The position numbers were made by a program, and so were the translations under genes. Positions 30,807 through 38,707 of a stretch of 60,266 nucleotides of DNA are shown here, in pieces. Location: assembly GCA_021738065.1 (NCBI GenBank), contig JAIPCT010000011.1, positions 1 through 60,266 on the forward strand, given 5' to 3'. The first letter of the stretch is position 1. Each line of letters opens with the position of its first letter. Below the pieces are notes generated by a model that saw nothing but the letters and a program-made list of their open reading frames with translations, ran no database searches and had not been told where the DNA came from. The stretch comes from Burkholderiaceae bacterium. GTDB taxonomy: Bacteria; Pseudomonadota; Gammaproteobacteria; Burkholderiales; Rhodocyclaceae.

Positions 30807-33628
30807 ATGCTTGCGCTGAAATCGACTACGGCACTCCTGAGGTAAAAGTCGGCGCTGGCGGGCTCTGCATGCCTGGGACGCCGCTTCGCGGGCAGGCAAC
30901 GGCGATCCTGGAGATCGACGGCATGTCCGTCACTGTCCCGGCCGGCACTTCGCTGATGCGCGCGGCCGCCGAGGCCGGGGTAATGATTCCAAAACTTTGC
31001 GCCACCGACTGCCTCGAAGCCTTCGGCTCCTGTCGCTTGTGTCTGGTGGAAATCGAGGGTCGCCGCGGCTATCCGGCCTCGTGCACCACGCCCGCCGAAG
31101 CCGGCATGAAGGTGCGCACGCAATCGCCGAAGCTCGCCGAGCTGCGCCGCAACGTGATGGAGCTCTACATCTCCGACCATCCGCTGGATTGCCTGACCTG
31201 TTCGGCCAACGGCAACTGCGAGTTGCAGACCATGGCCGGCGTCGTCGGCTTGCGCGAAGTGCGCTACGGCATGACCGGAGAAAATCACTTCACCGAATCG
31301 ACGACCGATGATTCGAATCCCTATTTCAGCTTCGATCCGGGCAAGTGCATCGTTTGCAATCGTTGCGTGCGCGCCTGCGAGGAGCAGCAAGGCACGTTCG
31401 CCCTGACCATCAGCGGTCGCGGCTTCGCATCGCGCGTGGCGGCGGGGCAGGACGAGCGCTTCATGGACTCCGAATGCGTTTCCTGCGGCGCCTGCGTCAA
31501 TGCCTGCCCGACCGCGACGCTGACGGAAAAGACCGTGATCGAGAAGGGCCAGGCCGAACACGGCGTGACCACCACCTGCGCCTATTGCGGTGTCGGTTGC
31601 GGCTTCCGCGCCGAGATGCAGGGTACGGAGGTGGTGCGCATGGTGCCGTGGAAAGACGGTCGCGCCAACGAGGGCCACGCCTGCGTCAAGGGCCGCTTCG
31701 CTTGGGGCTACGCGACGCATCCGGATCGCATCACCCGGCCCATGATCCGCGCCAGGATCAGCGATCCCTGGCGCGAAGTTTCGTGGGACGAAGCCCTGCA
31801 ACACACAGCCAGCGAGTTCCGCCGCATCCAGGCCAGGCACGGGCGCAACTCCGTCGGCGCGATCGTCTCCAGTCGCTGCACCAACGAAGAGGATTATCTG
31901 GTGCAGAAGCTGGTGCGCGCCGCCTTCGGCAACAACAACGTCGATACCTGTGCGCGCGTCTGCCATTCGCCGACCGGCTACGGGCTCAAGCAGACCCTGG
32001 GCGAATCGGCCGGTACGCAGACCTTCAAGTCGGTGGAGAAGGCCGACGTGATCGTGATCATCGGCGCCAATCCGAGCGATGGTCATCCGGTGTTCGCGTC
32101 GCGCCTCAAGCGCCGCGTGCGCGAGGGCGCCCAGCTGATCGTGATCGATCCACGCGAGATCGACCTGGTCAGCTCGCCGCACATCAAGGCCGCCCATCAT
32201 CTGAAGCTCAAGCCGGGTACCAATGTCGCCGTGCTCTCGGCGCTGGCCCATGTGATCGTGACCGAGCAACTGGTCGATCCGGCCTTCGTCGCCGAACGTT
32301 GCGAAGCCAGGGCATTTGCCGAATGGTCGGAATTCGTCGCCCGTCCGGCCAATTCGCCCGAGGCGCTGCAAGCGGCCAGCGGCGTGCCGGCGGCGGAAGT
32401 TCGCGCCGCCGCGCGGTTGTATGCCGCCGCCGGCAACGGCGCGATCTACTACGGTCTCGGTGTCACCGAACATTCGCAGGGTTCGACCGCGGTGATCGCG
32501 ATTGCCAATCTGGCGATGGCCACCGGCAATCTCGGCCGCGAAGGCGTCGGCGTCAATCCCTTGCGCGGTCAGAACAATGTCCAGGGTTCCTGCGACATGG
32601 GCAGTTTCCCGCATGAACTGCCGGGCTACCGGCATGTTTCGGACACGCCGACGCGCGAGCTGTTCGAGCGCGACTGGGGCGTGCCGATCCAGGCCGAACC
32701 GGGCTTGCGCATTCCCAACATGCTCGATGCCGCGCTCGACGGCTCCTTCCTCGGTCTCTATTGTCAGGGCGAGGACCCGGTGCAGTCCGATCCGGACACC
32801 CATCATGTCGTCGCCGCGATGTCGGCCATGGAATGCGTGGTGGTGCAGGATCTGTTCCTCAACGAGACTGCAAAGTATGCCCATGTCTTTCTGCCCGGCG
32901 CCTCCTTTCTCGAAAAGGACGGCACCTTCACCAATGCCGAGCGGCGCATCTCACGCGTGCGTCGGGTGATGTCGCCGCTGGCCGGCATGGCTGATTGGGA
33001 AGTGACCATGGCGCTGGCCAATGCGCTGGGCTACCCGATGCACTACGCTCATCCGAGCCAGATCATGGACGAGATCGCGCGCCTGACGCCGACCTTTGCC
33101 GGCGTCAGCTACGAAAAACTCGACGCGGCTGGCAGCCTGCAGTGGCCCTGCAACGACGCGGCGCCGGACGGCACGCAGACCATGCACGTCGATGAATTCG
33201 CCGGTTTACGCGGGGGCAAGGGACGCTTCATCATCACCCAGTACGTGCCGACCGATGAAAAGGTGACGCGACGCTTCCCGCTGCTGCTCACCACCGGCCG
33301 CGTGCTCTCGCAATACAACGTCGGCGCGCAGACTCGCCGTACCGCCAACACCGACTTTTACGGCGCCGACCTGCTGGAGATCCATCCGCACGACGCCGAA
33401 GAGCGCGGCATCCGCAACGGCGACCGCGTCGGCATCGAGTCGCGTGCCGGCACCACCACGCTGCCGGCCACCGTCACCGAGCGGGTGCAGCCGGGCGTGG
33501 TCTACACCACCTTCCATTTCCCCGAGTCCGGCGCCAACGTGATCACCACGGACAACTCCGACTGGGCCACCAACTGCCCCGAGTACAAGGTGACGGCAGT
33601 GCAGGTTTCGCGGCTGGCGGGCGCATGA
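30803..33628 (+). CDS. fdsA: NAD-dependent formate dehydrogenase alpha subunit, molybdenum, cysteine type
   Basis: 941 residues. N-terminal [2Fe-2S] domain (KLCATDCLEAFGSCRLC, then a later Cys), [4Fe-4S] clusters in CIVCNRCVRACEEQQG and CVSCGACVNACPTATLTEK, then the MPT domain with TTCAYCGVGCGF. The active-site VCHSPTGYG uses TGC cysteine, not selenocysteine. It oxidises formate to CO2. Near residues 14-31 there is a segment, VKVGAGGLCMPGTPLRGQ, without clear counterpart in other FdsA N-termini; its DNA starts with the exact 17-nt repeat core (30844-30860). Ends overlap fdhD by 4 nt. Confidence 0.96.
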   Translation: MNACAEIDYGTPEVKVGAGGLCMPGTPLRGQATAILEIDGMSVTVPAGTSLMRAAAEAGVMIPKLCATDCLEAFGSCRLCLVEIEGRRGYPASCTTPAEAGMKVRTQSPKLAELRRNVMELYISDHPLDCLTCSANGNCELQTMAGVVGLREVRYGMTGENHFTESTTDDSNPYFSFDPGKCIVCNRCVRACEEQQGTFALTISGRGFASRVAAGQDERFMDSECVSCGACVNACPTATLTEKTVIEKGQAEHGVTTTCAYCGVGCGFRAEMQGTEVVRMVPWKDGRANEGHACVKGRFAWGYATHPDRITRPMIRARISDPWREVSWDEALQHTASEFRRIQARHGRNSVGAIVSSRCTNEEDYLVQKLVRAAFGNNNVDTCARVCHSPTGYGLKQTLGESAGTQTFKSVEKADVIVIIGANPSDGHPVFASRLKRRVREGAQLIVIDPREIDLVSSPHIKAAHHLKLKPGTNVAVLSALAHVIVTEQLVDPAFVAERCEARAFAEWSEFVARPANSPEALQAASGVPAAEVRAAARLYAAAGNGAIYYGLGVTEHSQGSTAVIAIANLAMATGNLGREGVGVNPLRGQNNVQGSCDMGSFPHELPGYRHVSDTPTRELFERDWGVPIQAEPGLRIPNMLDAALDGSFLGLYCQGEDPVQSDPDTHHVVAAMSAMECVVVQDLFLNETAKYAHVFLPGASFLEKDGTFTNAERRISRVRRVMSPLAGMADWEVTMALANALGYPMHYAHPSQIMDEIARLTPTFAGVSYEKLDAAGSLQWPCNDAAPDGTQTMHVDEFAGLRGGKGRFIITQYVPTDEKVTRRFPLLLTTGRVLSQYNVGAQTRRTANTDFYGADLLEIHPHDAEERGIRNGDRVGIESRAGTTTLPATVTERVQPGVVYTTFHFPESGANVITTDNSDWATNCPEYKVTAVQVSRLAGA
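30844..30860 (+). repeat. Exact 17-nt core of the dispersed repeat, in frame in fdsA
   Basis: AAAAGTCGGCGCTGGCG followed by GGCTCTGC; translated VKVGAGG within a non-conserved N-terminal loop. Here insertion looks more likely than in the LysR and leuC cases. Confidence 0.6.
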
Positions 33629-34416
33629 AGTCGATAGTCACGCGGCCGGTATGGCGGGACGGTGCGAGCGGGGCCGACGATCTGGCGGAGGAAATTGCTG
33701 TTGCGCTCGAATACAACGGCATCAGCCATGCGGTCATGTTGGCCAGTCCCGCGGACCTGGAAGACTTCGCGGTCGGATTCAGTCTGTCGGAAGGCATCGT
33801 GGCGCGGCCTCGGGACATTTTCGACATCGCCAGCGTCGAGTCGGAACTCGGCATTACGCTGCGCCTGGAAATCGCCAGCGAGGATTTTGTCCGGCTCAAG
33901 GCGCATCGCCGCAGCCTGGCCGGGCGCACGGGTTGCGGCCTGTGTGGCGCCGAAAGCCTGAGCCAGGTGATGCGCGAACTGAAACCGCTGGCGGCAGTGG
34001 AGGCCTTTCCCTCGGCGGCCTTGTATGAAGGCATGCGGCGCCTGCCGGAAAAGCAATTGCTGCAAAAGGTCACCGGTGCCGCGCATGCGGCCTGCCGTGT
34101 CGATCGCGAAGGCAGGATCAGCCACGTGCGCGAAGATATCGGCCGTCACAACGCGCTCGACAAGACGCTGGGCGCCATGGCTCGCGAGGGCGTCGGCGTC
34201 GCCGATTGCGCGCTGATCATCACCAGTCGCGCCAGTTTCGAAATGGTGCAAAAAGCCGCCGCGTTGCGGGTCGGCGTTCTCGCCGCAGTCTCCGCACCGA
34301 CCGCTGCGGCGGTGCGTCTGGCGGAGCGTTTGGGCGTCACTCTGATCGGATTTTTGCGGCAAAAGGCCTGTGTGGTCTACAGCAAAGGCAGCCCGGTGGC
34401 GGAGTCTGTGGAATGA
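33625..34416 (+). CDS. fdhD: Formate dehydrogenase accessory sulfurtransferase FdhD
   Basis: 263 residues. Sulfur-relay cysteines CGLC at 104-107 in LAGRTGCGLCGAESL; also VTGAAHAACRVDREGRISHVREDIGRHNALDK and RASFEMVQKAAALRVG, all FdhD hallmarks. It transfers sulfur to the bis-MGD cofactor of FdsA. Its start overlaps fdsA and its stop overlaps fdsD (ATGA), fixing a five-gene coupled operon. Confidence 0.96.
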   Translation: MKSIVTRPVWRDGASGADDLAEEIAVALEYNGISHAVMLASPADLEDFAVGFSLSEGIVARPRDIFDIASVESELGITLRLEIASEDFVRLKAHRRSLAGRTGCGLCGAESLSQVMRELKPLAAVEAFPSAALYEGMRRLPEKQLLQKVTGAAHAACRVDREGRISHVREDIGRHNALDKTLGAMAREGVGVADCALIITSRASFEMVQKAAALRVGVLAAVSAPTAAAVRLAERLGVTLIGFLRQKACVVYSKGSPVAESVE

Positions 34417-34664
34417 ATCTCGACAAACTGATCAAGATGGCCAACCAGATCGGCGATTTTTTTGAAGCCATGCCGGATCGCCAGCAGGCTGTCATTGATG
34501 TTGCCGGACATCTGCAACGCACTTGGGAACCGCGCATGCGCGAGCAGCTTTGCGCGGCAATGGATGGTTCCGCCGCGGCCCGGCTCAAACCCCTGGTGCG
34601 CGATGCGTTAATCTCGCTGAATAAACCGGCCGCCCCGGTTGGAAAATCAACGTCAGGCGGCTAG
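34413..34664 (+). CDS. fdsD: Formate dehydrogenase delta subunit
   Basis: 83 residues starting MNLDKLIKMANQIGDFFEAMPDR, the FdsD family opening, with HLQRTWEPRMREQL in the middle. FdsD is needed for a stable active enzyme in related bacteria. The start ATG 34413 overlaps the fdhD stop by 4 nt. Last gene of the operon; convergent with the DUF938 gene, whose last base pairs overlap its stop. Confidence 0.93.
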   Translation: MNLDKLIKMANQIGDFFEAMPDRQQAVIDVAGHLQRTWEPRMREQLCAAMDGSAAARLKPLVRDALISLNKPAAPVGKSTSGG

Positions 34665-35251
34665 CGGGCCCAGACCAGCAAGCGGTTGTTCGAGGGCATG
34701 GCGTGGTCGCCAGCCAGCTTCAGTCCGGCTTTTTCGGCCAGGGCATCGACGGCTTCGAAATCACGAATGCCCTGATGGGCGCCCTGCGCCTTAAGCCAGC
34801 CGTCAAAGGCGGCGTTGCTTTCGCTGGTGAACTTGCCGCCGTAGTTGAACGGCCCATACACAGCCAGCTTCGCGTTTTCGGCAAGGACTTCGGGCAGGCT
34901 GGCAAACAGTCGCTCGACCTCGCGCCAGCTCATGATATGCAAGGTGTTTGAGCTGAAGATCGCATCGAAACGCTGCGTCGGCCACGCGCCGTCGACTGGC
35001 AGTTCGATCGGCGGTGGCGTATTGGGCAATTCGGCATCATCGAGCCAGGCCTGGATTCCCGGCATGTTTTCGTGTTGCTCCGAAGTCTGCCAGATCAGAT
35101 CGGGCAGGGCGGCGGCGAAAAAGACCGCGTGTTGTCCGGTGCCGCTACCGATTTCGAGCACGTGGCGTCGATCGGCGAAGCAGCCGCGCAGCACGGCAAG
35201 TATCGGCTCACGATTGCGCGCGCAGGAAGGCGAATCGGGTTTGGCGACCAT
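34661..35251 (-). CDS. DUF938 SAM-dependent methyltransferase-like protein
   Basis: 196 residues from ATG 35251 (MVAKPDSPSCARNREPILAVL). Class I methyltransferase motif I is HVLEIGSGTGQHAVFF near residues 32-47; later TLHIMSWREVERLF and YGPFNYGGKFTSESNAAFD are DUF938 blocks. Substrate unknown. Its start lies 4 nt past the stop of the MauG-like peroxidase gene, so it is probably the last gene of the mtoX operon and could act on a methylated sulfur compound; that is speculation. Confidence 0.85.
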   Translation of the reverse strand: MVAKPDSPSCARNREPILAVLRGCFADRRHVLEIGSGTGQHAVFFAAALPDLIWQTSEQHENMPGIQAWLDDAELPNTPPPIELPVDGAWPTQRFDAIFSSNTLHIMSWREVERLFASLPEVLAENAKLAVYGPFNYGGKFTSESNAAFDGWLKAQGAHQGIRDFEAVDALAEKAGLKLAGDHAMPSNNRLLVWAR

Positions 35252-35255
35252 GCGT

Positions 35256-36449
35256 CTAGTAGCTGCGCCGAAAAGTGCTTGCCGGGTCATGGGCCGGAGG
35301 CCTGTCGCCGGGTTGCGTCGCCCGCGCCTCGGCGACCTGTTGCGCCACATTGTCGCCGGTCAGACTGCCGAGGAAGGCAAGCAGTGCCCTTTTTTCCTGC
35401 GTCGTGAGGCCGAGCGGCCGCAGCAAGGGGTCTTTCTGCGGATTGTCGATGCCGCCGCCATCGTAGAACTCGATCACGTCGTCCAGCGTGGCCAGCGATC
35501 CGTCATGCATGTAGGGAGATGTGAGCGCCACGTTACGCAGAATCGGCGTGCGATAAGCCCAGGAGTCGGCGGGATCGAGCGTTACCTCGTAGCGTCCGAC
35601 GTCGGGCAGGGGCTGCTCGAACGCGTTCAGCGCCTTGTCTTCTACATCCACAAAAACACCGGGCGCGAGCTGCACCCTATGTTTTTTTGCCGGGCCCATG
35701 CTGCGTGCGTAGCCGATTCCGCTGTTGTGAAATCGGTTGTCCGAAAACAAAGCCTGCTTGTCGCCAACAAGATGGCAACTGCTGCATCCGGCCTTGCCGC
35801 TGAAAAGTTCGAAACCGGCTTTTTCTTCCGCCGTCAGCGCGCCTTGTTCCTTGCCGAAGTGCCAGCGATCGAAGCGGGAATTGGCGGAGACCAGCGTTCG
35901 CTGGTAGCTGGCGAGTGCCTGGCCGACAGTCTGCATGTCCGGACCGCGCCCGTTGAACGCTTTTTCGAAGCGCCCGGCATATTCCGGCAGGACCTTGATT
36001 TTTTCGATCACATAGCCGATCGAGGGGTTGGCCATTTCATTGCCGGCAAGCAGAGGGCCCCAGGCCTGATTCTCCAGACTGAACTCGCGGCCATCATGGA
36101 ACAGCTGCTCGACGTAGGCCACGTTGTATATCGTCGGCGAGTTGCGGCGAATGCTTTGGCCTTCCAGGCCGATTGCCGTACCCAGCTCGTGCGAAGTAAA
36201 GCCCTGCTCAGGCACATGACACATCGCGCACGACAGGGTGTTGTTGTGCGAAAGACGGCGATCCATGAACAGCGTTCGGCCCAGGTCGATACGGGCCCGG
36301 GTCAGGGGGCTGTCGGGCGGAATGGGCAAAGCGGGCAGGCCCAATGGCGGCGCGATGAGCAGCGCTTCGGCGGCGGGAGCGAAGGCTTGCTCACAGGCGG
36401 GCAAGGTCAATGCACAGAGAACCAGCAGAGCGCTGGTCAGCTGTTTCAT
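35256..36449 (-). CDS. MauG-like di-heme cytochrome c peroxidase lipoprotein
   Basis: 397 residues. N-terminal lipobox ALTLPAC (Cys19) predicts a lipoprotein facing the periplasm. Two heme-c sites: CAMCH at 74-78 and CSSCH at 222-226, the spacing of the CcpA/MauG family. The protein begins with the typical ARIDLGRTLFMDRRLSHNNTLSC. In methanethiol-degrading Hyphomicrobium a MauG-domain gene accompanies mtoX. It could mature the MtoX active site or remove the hydrogen peroxide that MtoX produces. It overlaps the SCO gene by 4 nt. Confidence 0.9.
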   Translation of the reverse strand: MKQLTSALLVLCALTLPACEQAFAPAAEALLIAPPLGLPALPIPPDSPLTRARIDLGRTLFMDRRLSHNNTLSCAMCHVPEQGFTSHELGTAIGLEGQSIRRNSPTIYNVAYVEQLFHDGREFSLENQAWGPLLAGNEMANPSIGYVIEKIKVLPEYAGRFEKAFNGRGPDMQTVGQALASYQRTLVSANSRFDRWHFGKEQGALTAEEKAGFELFSGKAGCSSCHLVGDKQALFSDNRFHNSGIGYARSMGPAKKHRVQLAPGVFVDVEDKALNAFEQPLPDVGRYEVTLDPADSWAYRTPILRNVALTSPYMHDGSLATLDDVIEFYDGGGIDNPQKDPLLRPLGLTTQEKRALLAFLGSLTGDNVAQQVAEARATQPGDRPPAHDPASTFRRSY

Positions 36450-37141
36450 TTCAATTGGGTCCCGTCTTCAATCAGCAGGGTCTTGATGTCGTTCAGCACC
36501 ATGGCGGGCAACAGGTAGTCGGTTGTGTAGATCTCGCGAACTTTACTCTGCCGGTCGATCAGGAACACCTTCAGCACATGGCTGTAGCTGCCTATCGGTT
36601 TTCCCGTTTGCTTGTCCACATCGACGCCGACATCCTGGCCGAAGCCATTCAGAATCGGCACCAATTCACGTCGCGAGCGCGTCGTCAGAAAATCCCAGTC
36701 GAGATGTTGCGCCGTGTCAGCGTGGCCATTTCCGTACAGTGCGAGTACCTGCGGCGTGTCGCGCACCGGGTCGAAGGAGAGGCTGACGAAGCGAACCTTG
36801 CCTTTTGTCTGGGGCAGTTTCTCGAGTTCGGATTTGACCAGATGCATGACGGTGAGGGCGTAGGGGCAGCCGTTCGGGTCGGCGCACGATGAGTACATGA
36901 AGGCAAGCAGGGTGACTTTACCCTGGGTGTATCGCGAGAGTTTCCGGCGCTTGCCGCTGGCGTCGAGAACCCAGCCTTCGCTTGCCGGCTGAATCCGATG
37001 GAGCTTGTAGGTGCCGGCTGCGGGCGGTTCGAAATCCATCACCGGCGCCGCATGGCTGCCGGTGCACAGCAGGAAGACAAGAAAAAAACACCCGCCTCCG
37101 TTGAGGAAGCGGGTGATGCGCCACAGTGAGGAGAAACGCAT
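36446..37141 (-). CDS. SCO1/SenC-like thioredoxin-fold protein with CX5C motif
   Basis: 231 residues with a signal sequence (about 14-31). SCO fold elements are recognisable: KVTLLAFMYSSC, RFVSLSFDPVRDTPQVL and SYSHVLKVFLIDRQSKV with the metal histidine. The metal cysteines are Cys86 and Cys92 in CADPNGC, spacing CX5C rather than the usual CX3C of the second SCO gene in this window (46577-47164). It sits between mtoX (4 nt gap) and the MauG gene, exactly the order reported around mtoX in Hyphomicrobium, so it probably delivers copper to MtoX. Confidence 0.88.
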   Translation of the reverse strand: MRFSSLWRITRFLNGGGCFFLVFLLCTGSHAAPVMDFEPPAAGTYKLHRIQPASEGWVLDASGKRRKLSRYTQGKVTLLAFMYSSCADPNGCPYALTVMHLVKSELEKLPQTKGKVRFVSLSFDPVRDTPQVLALYGNGHADTAQHLDWDFLTTRSRRELVPILNGFGQDVGVDVDKQTGKPIGSYSHVLKVFLIDRQSKVREIYTTDYLLPAMVLNDIKTLLIEDGTQLK

Positions 37142-37144
37142 GCG

Positions 37145-38488
37145 CTATTGTTTCCTGGCGAGCAGGGCCGGGAGGTTCTGCGCCACGTCCAGTGGCTGAA
37201 GCGTGGACAAATCCCGGGCCTGGAACTTCATGTGATGGGCGCGGCCGAGTTTCTCTTTGTAAAAATCGATCTCGAACGCCAGCTTGAGATCCTTGCCGTC
37301 CCAGTTGTACAGCTTGAGATATTGCTCATCGTCCTTGGCTTTCTTGTCCCAGTTGCCCAGCAGTGACGAAGTGAAATACACCCGCTTGCCATCGTAGCTC
37401 TGCGACACCATGTTGACCTGCGATCCGATCTTCTTGGTAAAGACTTCCTTCGGCGCCATCGGGTCGGACATGTCCCAGTACCGGGCCGTGCCGTCCATGA
37501 AGGTATTTATCCACATGCCTTTGGCGTCGGCCGTGATGCTGATATCCACGGGCAGCGGAATCTTGGCCGGATCGCCGATGGTGGCGACGTCCCTGGCTTG
37601 CCATTCGCCCTTGGCATCCTGTTTGTAGACCCATATCTTCGACGTCAGCGCCGTCGTGGTCACGGCCCAGTTGTCACCCTTGTTCCAGGACCAGCGCACT
37701 TCCAGCGGCGCTCCCGGAGTCTGGAAGACTTTCAGCGGTTTCATGGTCTTCATGTCCCACATGACCGAAGTGTTGCCGAAACGCTTCATCGCTTCCGGAT
37801 CCTTGACCATCTTGCCGAGATCCATCATGTAGTTGTTCCATCCGGTGAAGGACGAAGTCAGGAACACGTTTTTCTGCGGATTGATGCCGACATCGTAGCC
37901 ATAGCCGTCGCCACCGTTGGTCTTGGGCATTTGCTCATGGGAAACATACTCACCCTTGTTGTTGTAGACCACAACGCCGGTTTCACCGCCATGGTCCTTC
38001 TTGTTGGAAAGCGGGGTGATCAGCATGCGGCCGGGCATGGCGATGAACGAGTGCGGCCCGACAAAGCCGGTCTTCTCGACAAAGTCAGTGATGGTCCTGG
38101 TCAGCTTCGGTTTGGCCGGGTTGGTGCCGATGTCGAAAACAAAAATCTTGTTCGAGTCCAGCGCACCGCCCCAGAGAAAGCGGCGGTCATCCGACAGGCC
38201 GACGTGGTGCACTTCGCCGCGGCCGCCGAGCGAGAGCTTGTGGATGACCTTGCCGTAGGTCTTGGATTTTGGATTGACATCCACCGTCACGAGTTTGTCC
38301 GAGCCATCGCCGATGCCTTTGACACCCAGCGTCCAGACATAGACCAGGTCTTCCTGCCCCTTGATCAGCGGTGTGAAGGGCGAACAACTGGTTTCGTCGG
38401 CGAATGCGGGCGCAGCAGCCAGGACCGCCGACAGCGCCAGCGTCAAGGCCACATTGCGGGCCAGGTTCGTCGTTTTGATCATCTTCAT
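37145..38488 (-). CDS. mtoX: Methanethiol oxidase MtoX (SBP56/selenium-binding protein family), exported
   Basis: 447 residues with a signal peptide ending AFADE near residue 32. SBP56 features: Cys35 in TSCSPF, GEVHHVGLSDDRRFLWGGALDSNKIFVFDIG, FVGPHSF, GWNNYMMDLGKMVKDP and the C-terminal LGRAHHMKFQARDL. The clustered histidines are expected to bind copper. The family oxidises methanethiol to formaldehyde, hydrogen sulfide and hydrogen peroxide. First gene of mtoX-sco-mauG(-DUF938), leftward, and divergent from a histidine kinase. It sits inside a block with formaldehyde and formate oxidation genes, which supports the enzymatic call over a generic selenium-binding label. Confidence 0.88.
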   Translation of the reverse strand: MKMIKTTNLARNVALTLALSAVLAAAPAFADETSCSPFTPLIKGQEDLVYVWTLGVKGIGDGSDKLVTVDVNPKSKTYGKVIHKLSLGGRGEVHHVGLSDDRRFLWGGALDSNKIFVFDIGTNPAKPKLTRTITDFVEKTGFVGPHSFIAMPGRMLITPLSNKKDHGGETGVVVYNNKGEYVSHEQMPKTNGGDGYGYDVGINPQKNVFLTSSFTGWNNYMMDLGKMVKDPEAMKRFGNTSVMWDMKTMKPLKVFQTPGAPLEVRWSWNKGDNWAVTTTALTSKIWVYKQDAKGEWQARDVATIGDPAKIPLPVDISITADAKGMWINTFMDGTARYWDMSDPMAPKEVFTKKIGSQVNMVSQSYDGKRVYFTSSLLGNWDKKAKDDEQYLKLYNWDGKDLKLAFEIDFYKEKLGRAHHMKFQARDLSTLQPLDVAQNLPALLARKQ

Positions 38489-38707
38489 GTGGGTTCTCTC
38501 CTGATAGGTTGGTGGTATTGTTGCGGGCCCGTCTTCGGCAGTGCGGGTTCGGAGTTCGTGGCTGTGGTGAATTGCTGCACTTCCGGTCTCAACTTATTAT
38601 TCTTCAAGCAATTTAGCAGAGCTGGCGGCGGCGGCAATTGGGGTGATTACCTATACGCACGCTGATTGATCCTGATTGACCCTGAGGTTTCCCCTGCTAG
38701 AGTTGCG
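38489..38707. promoter_or_regulatory. Divergent control region mtoX / sensor kinase
   Basis: 219 nt holding promoters for both directions. The shared 19-bp site is at 38635-38653. The AT-rich stretch AACTTATTATTCTTCAAGCAATTTAG (split here by reading 38591-38616) is a plausible promoter core toward mtoX, but I cannot assign exact -35/-10 hexamers. Confidence 0.55.
38635..38653 (+). promoter_or_regulatory. Shared operator site 1 (mtoX / kinase intergenic)
   Basis: CAATTGGGGTGATTACCTA preceded by GG. It lies 147 nt before mtoX and 55 nt before the kinase start. Matches sites 2 (41671-41689, minus) and 3 (50251-50269). Confidence 0.7.

Noticed and set aside
31960-31995. Selenocysteine at the FdsA active site
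   Set aside because: The codon at the active position is TGC cysteine and no in-frame TGA or SECIS-like hairpin follows.
30758-32884. Long open frame antisense to fdsA
   Set aside because: fdsA has all cluster and cofactor motifs; the antisense frame has none.
37145-38488. Naming the SBP56 protein a selenium-binding protein
   Set aside because: The signal peptide and the SCO/MauG neighbours point to methanethiol oxidase; nothing in the sequence shows selenium handling.
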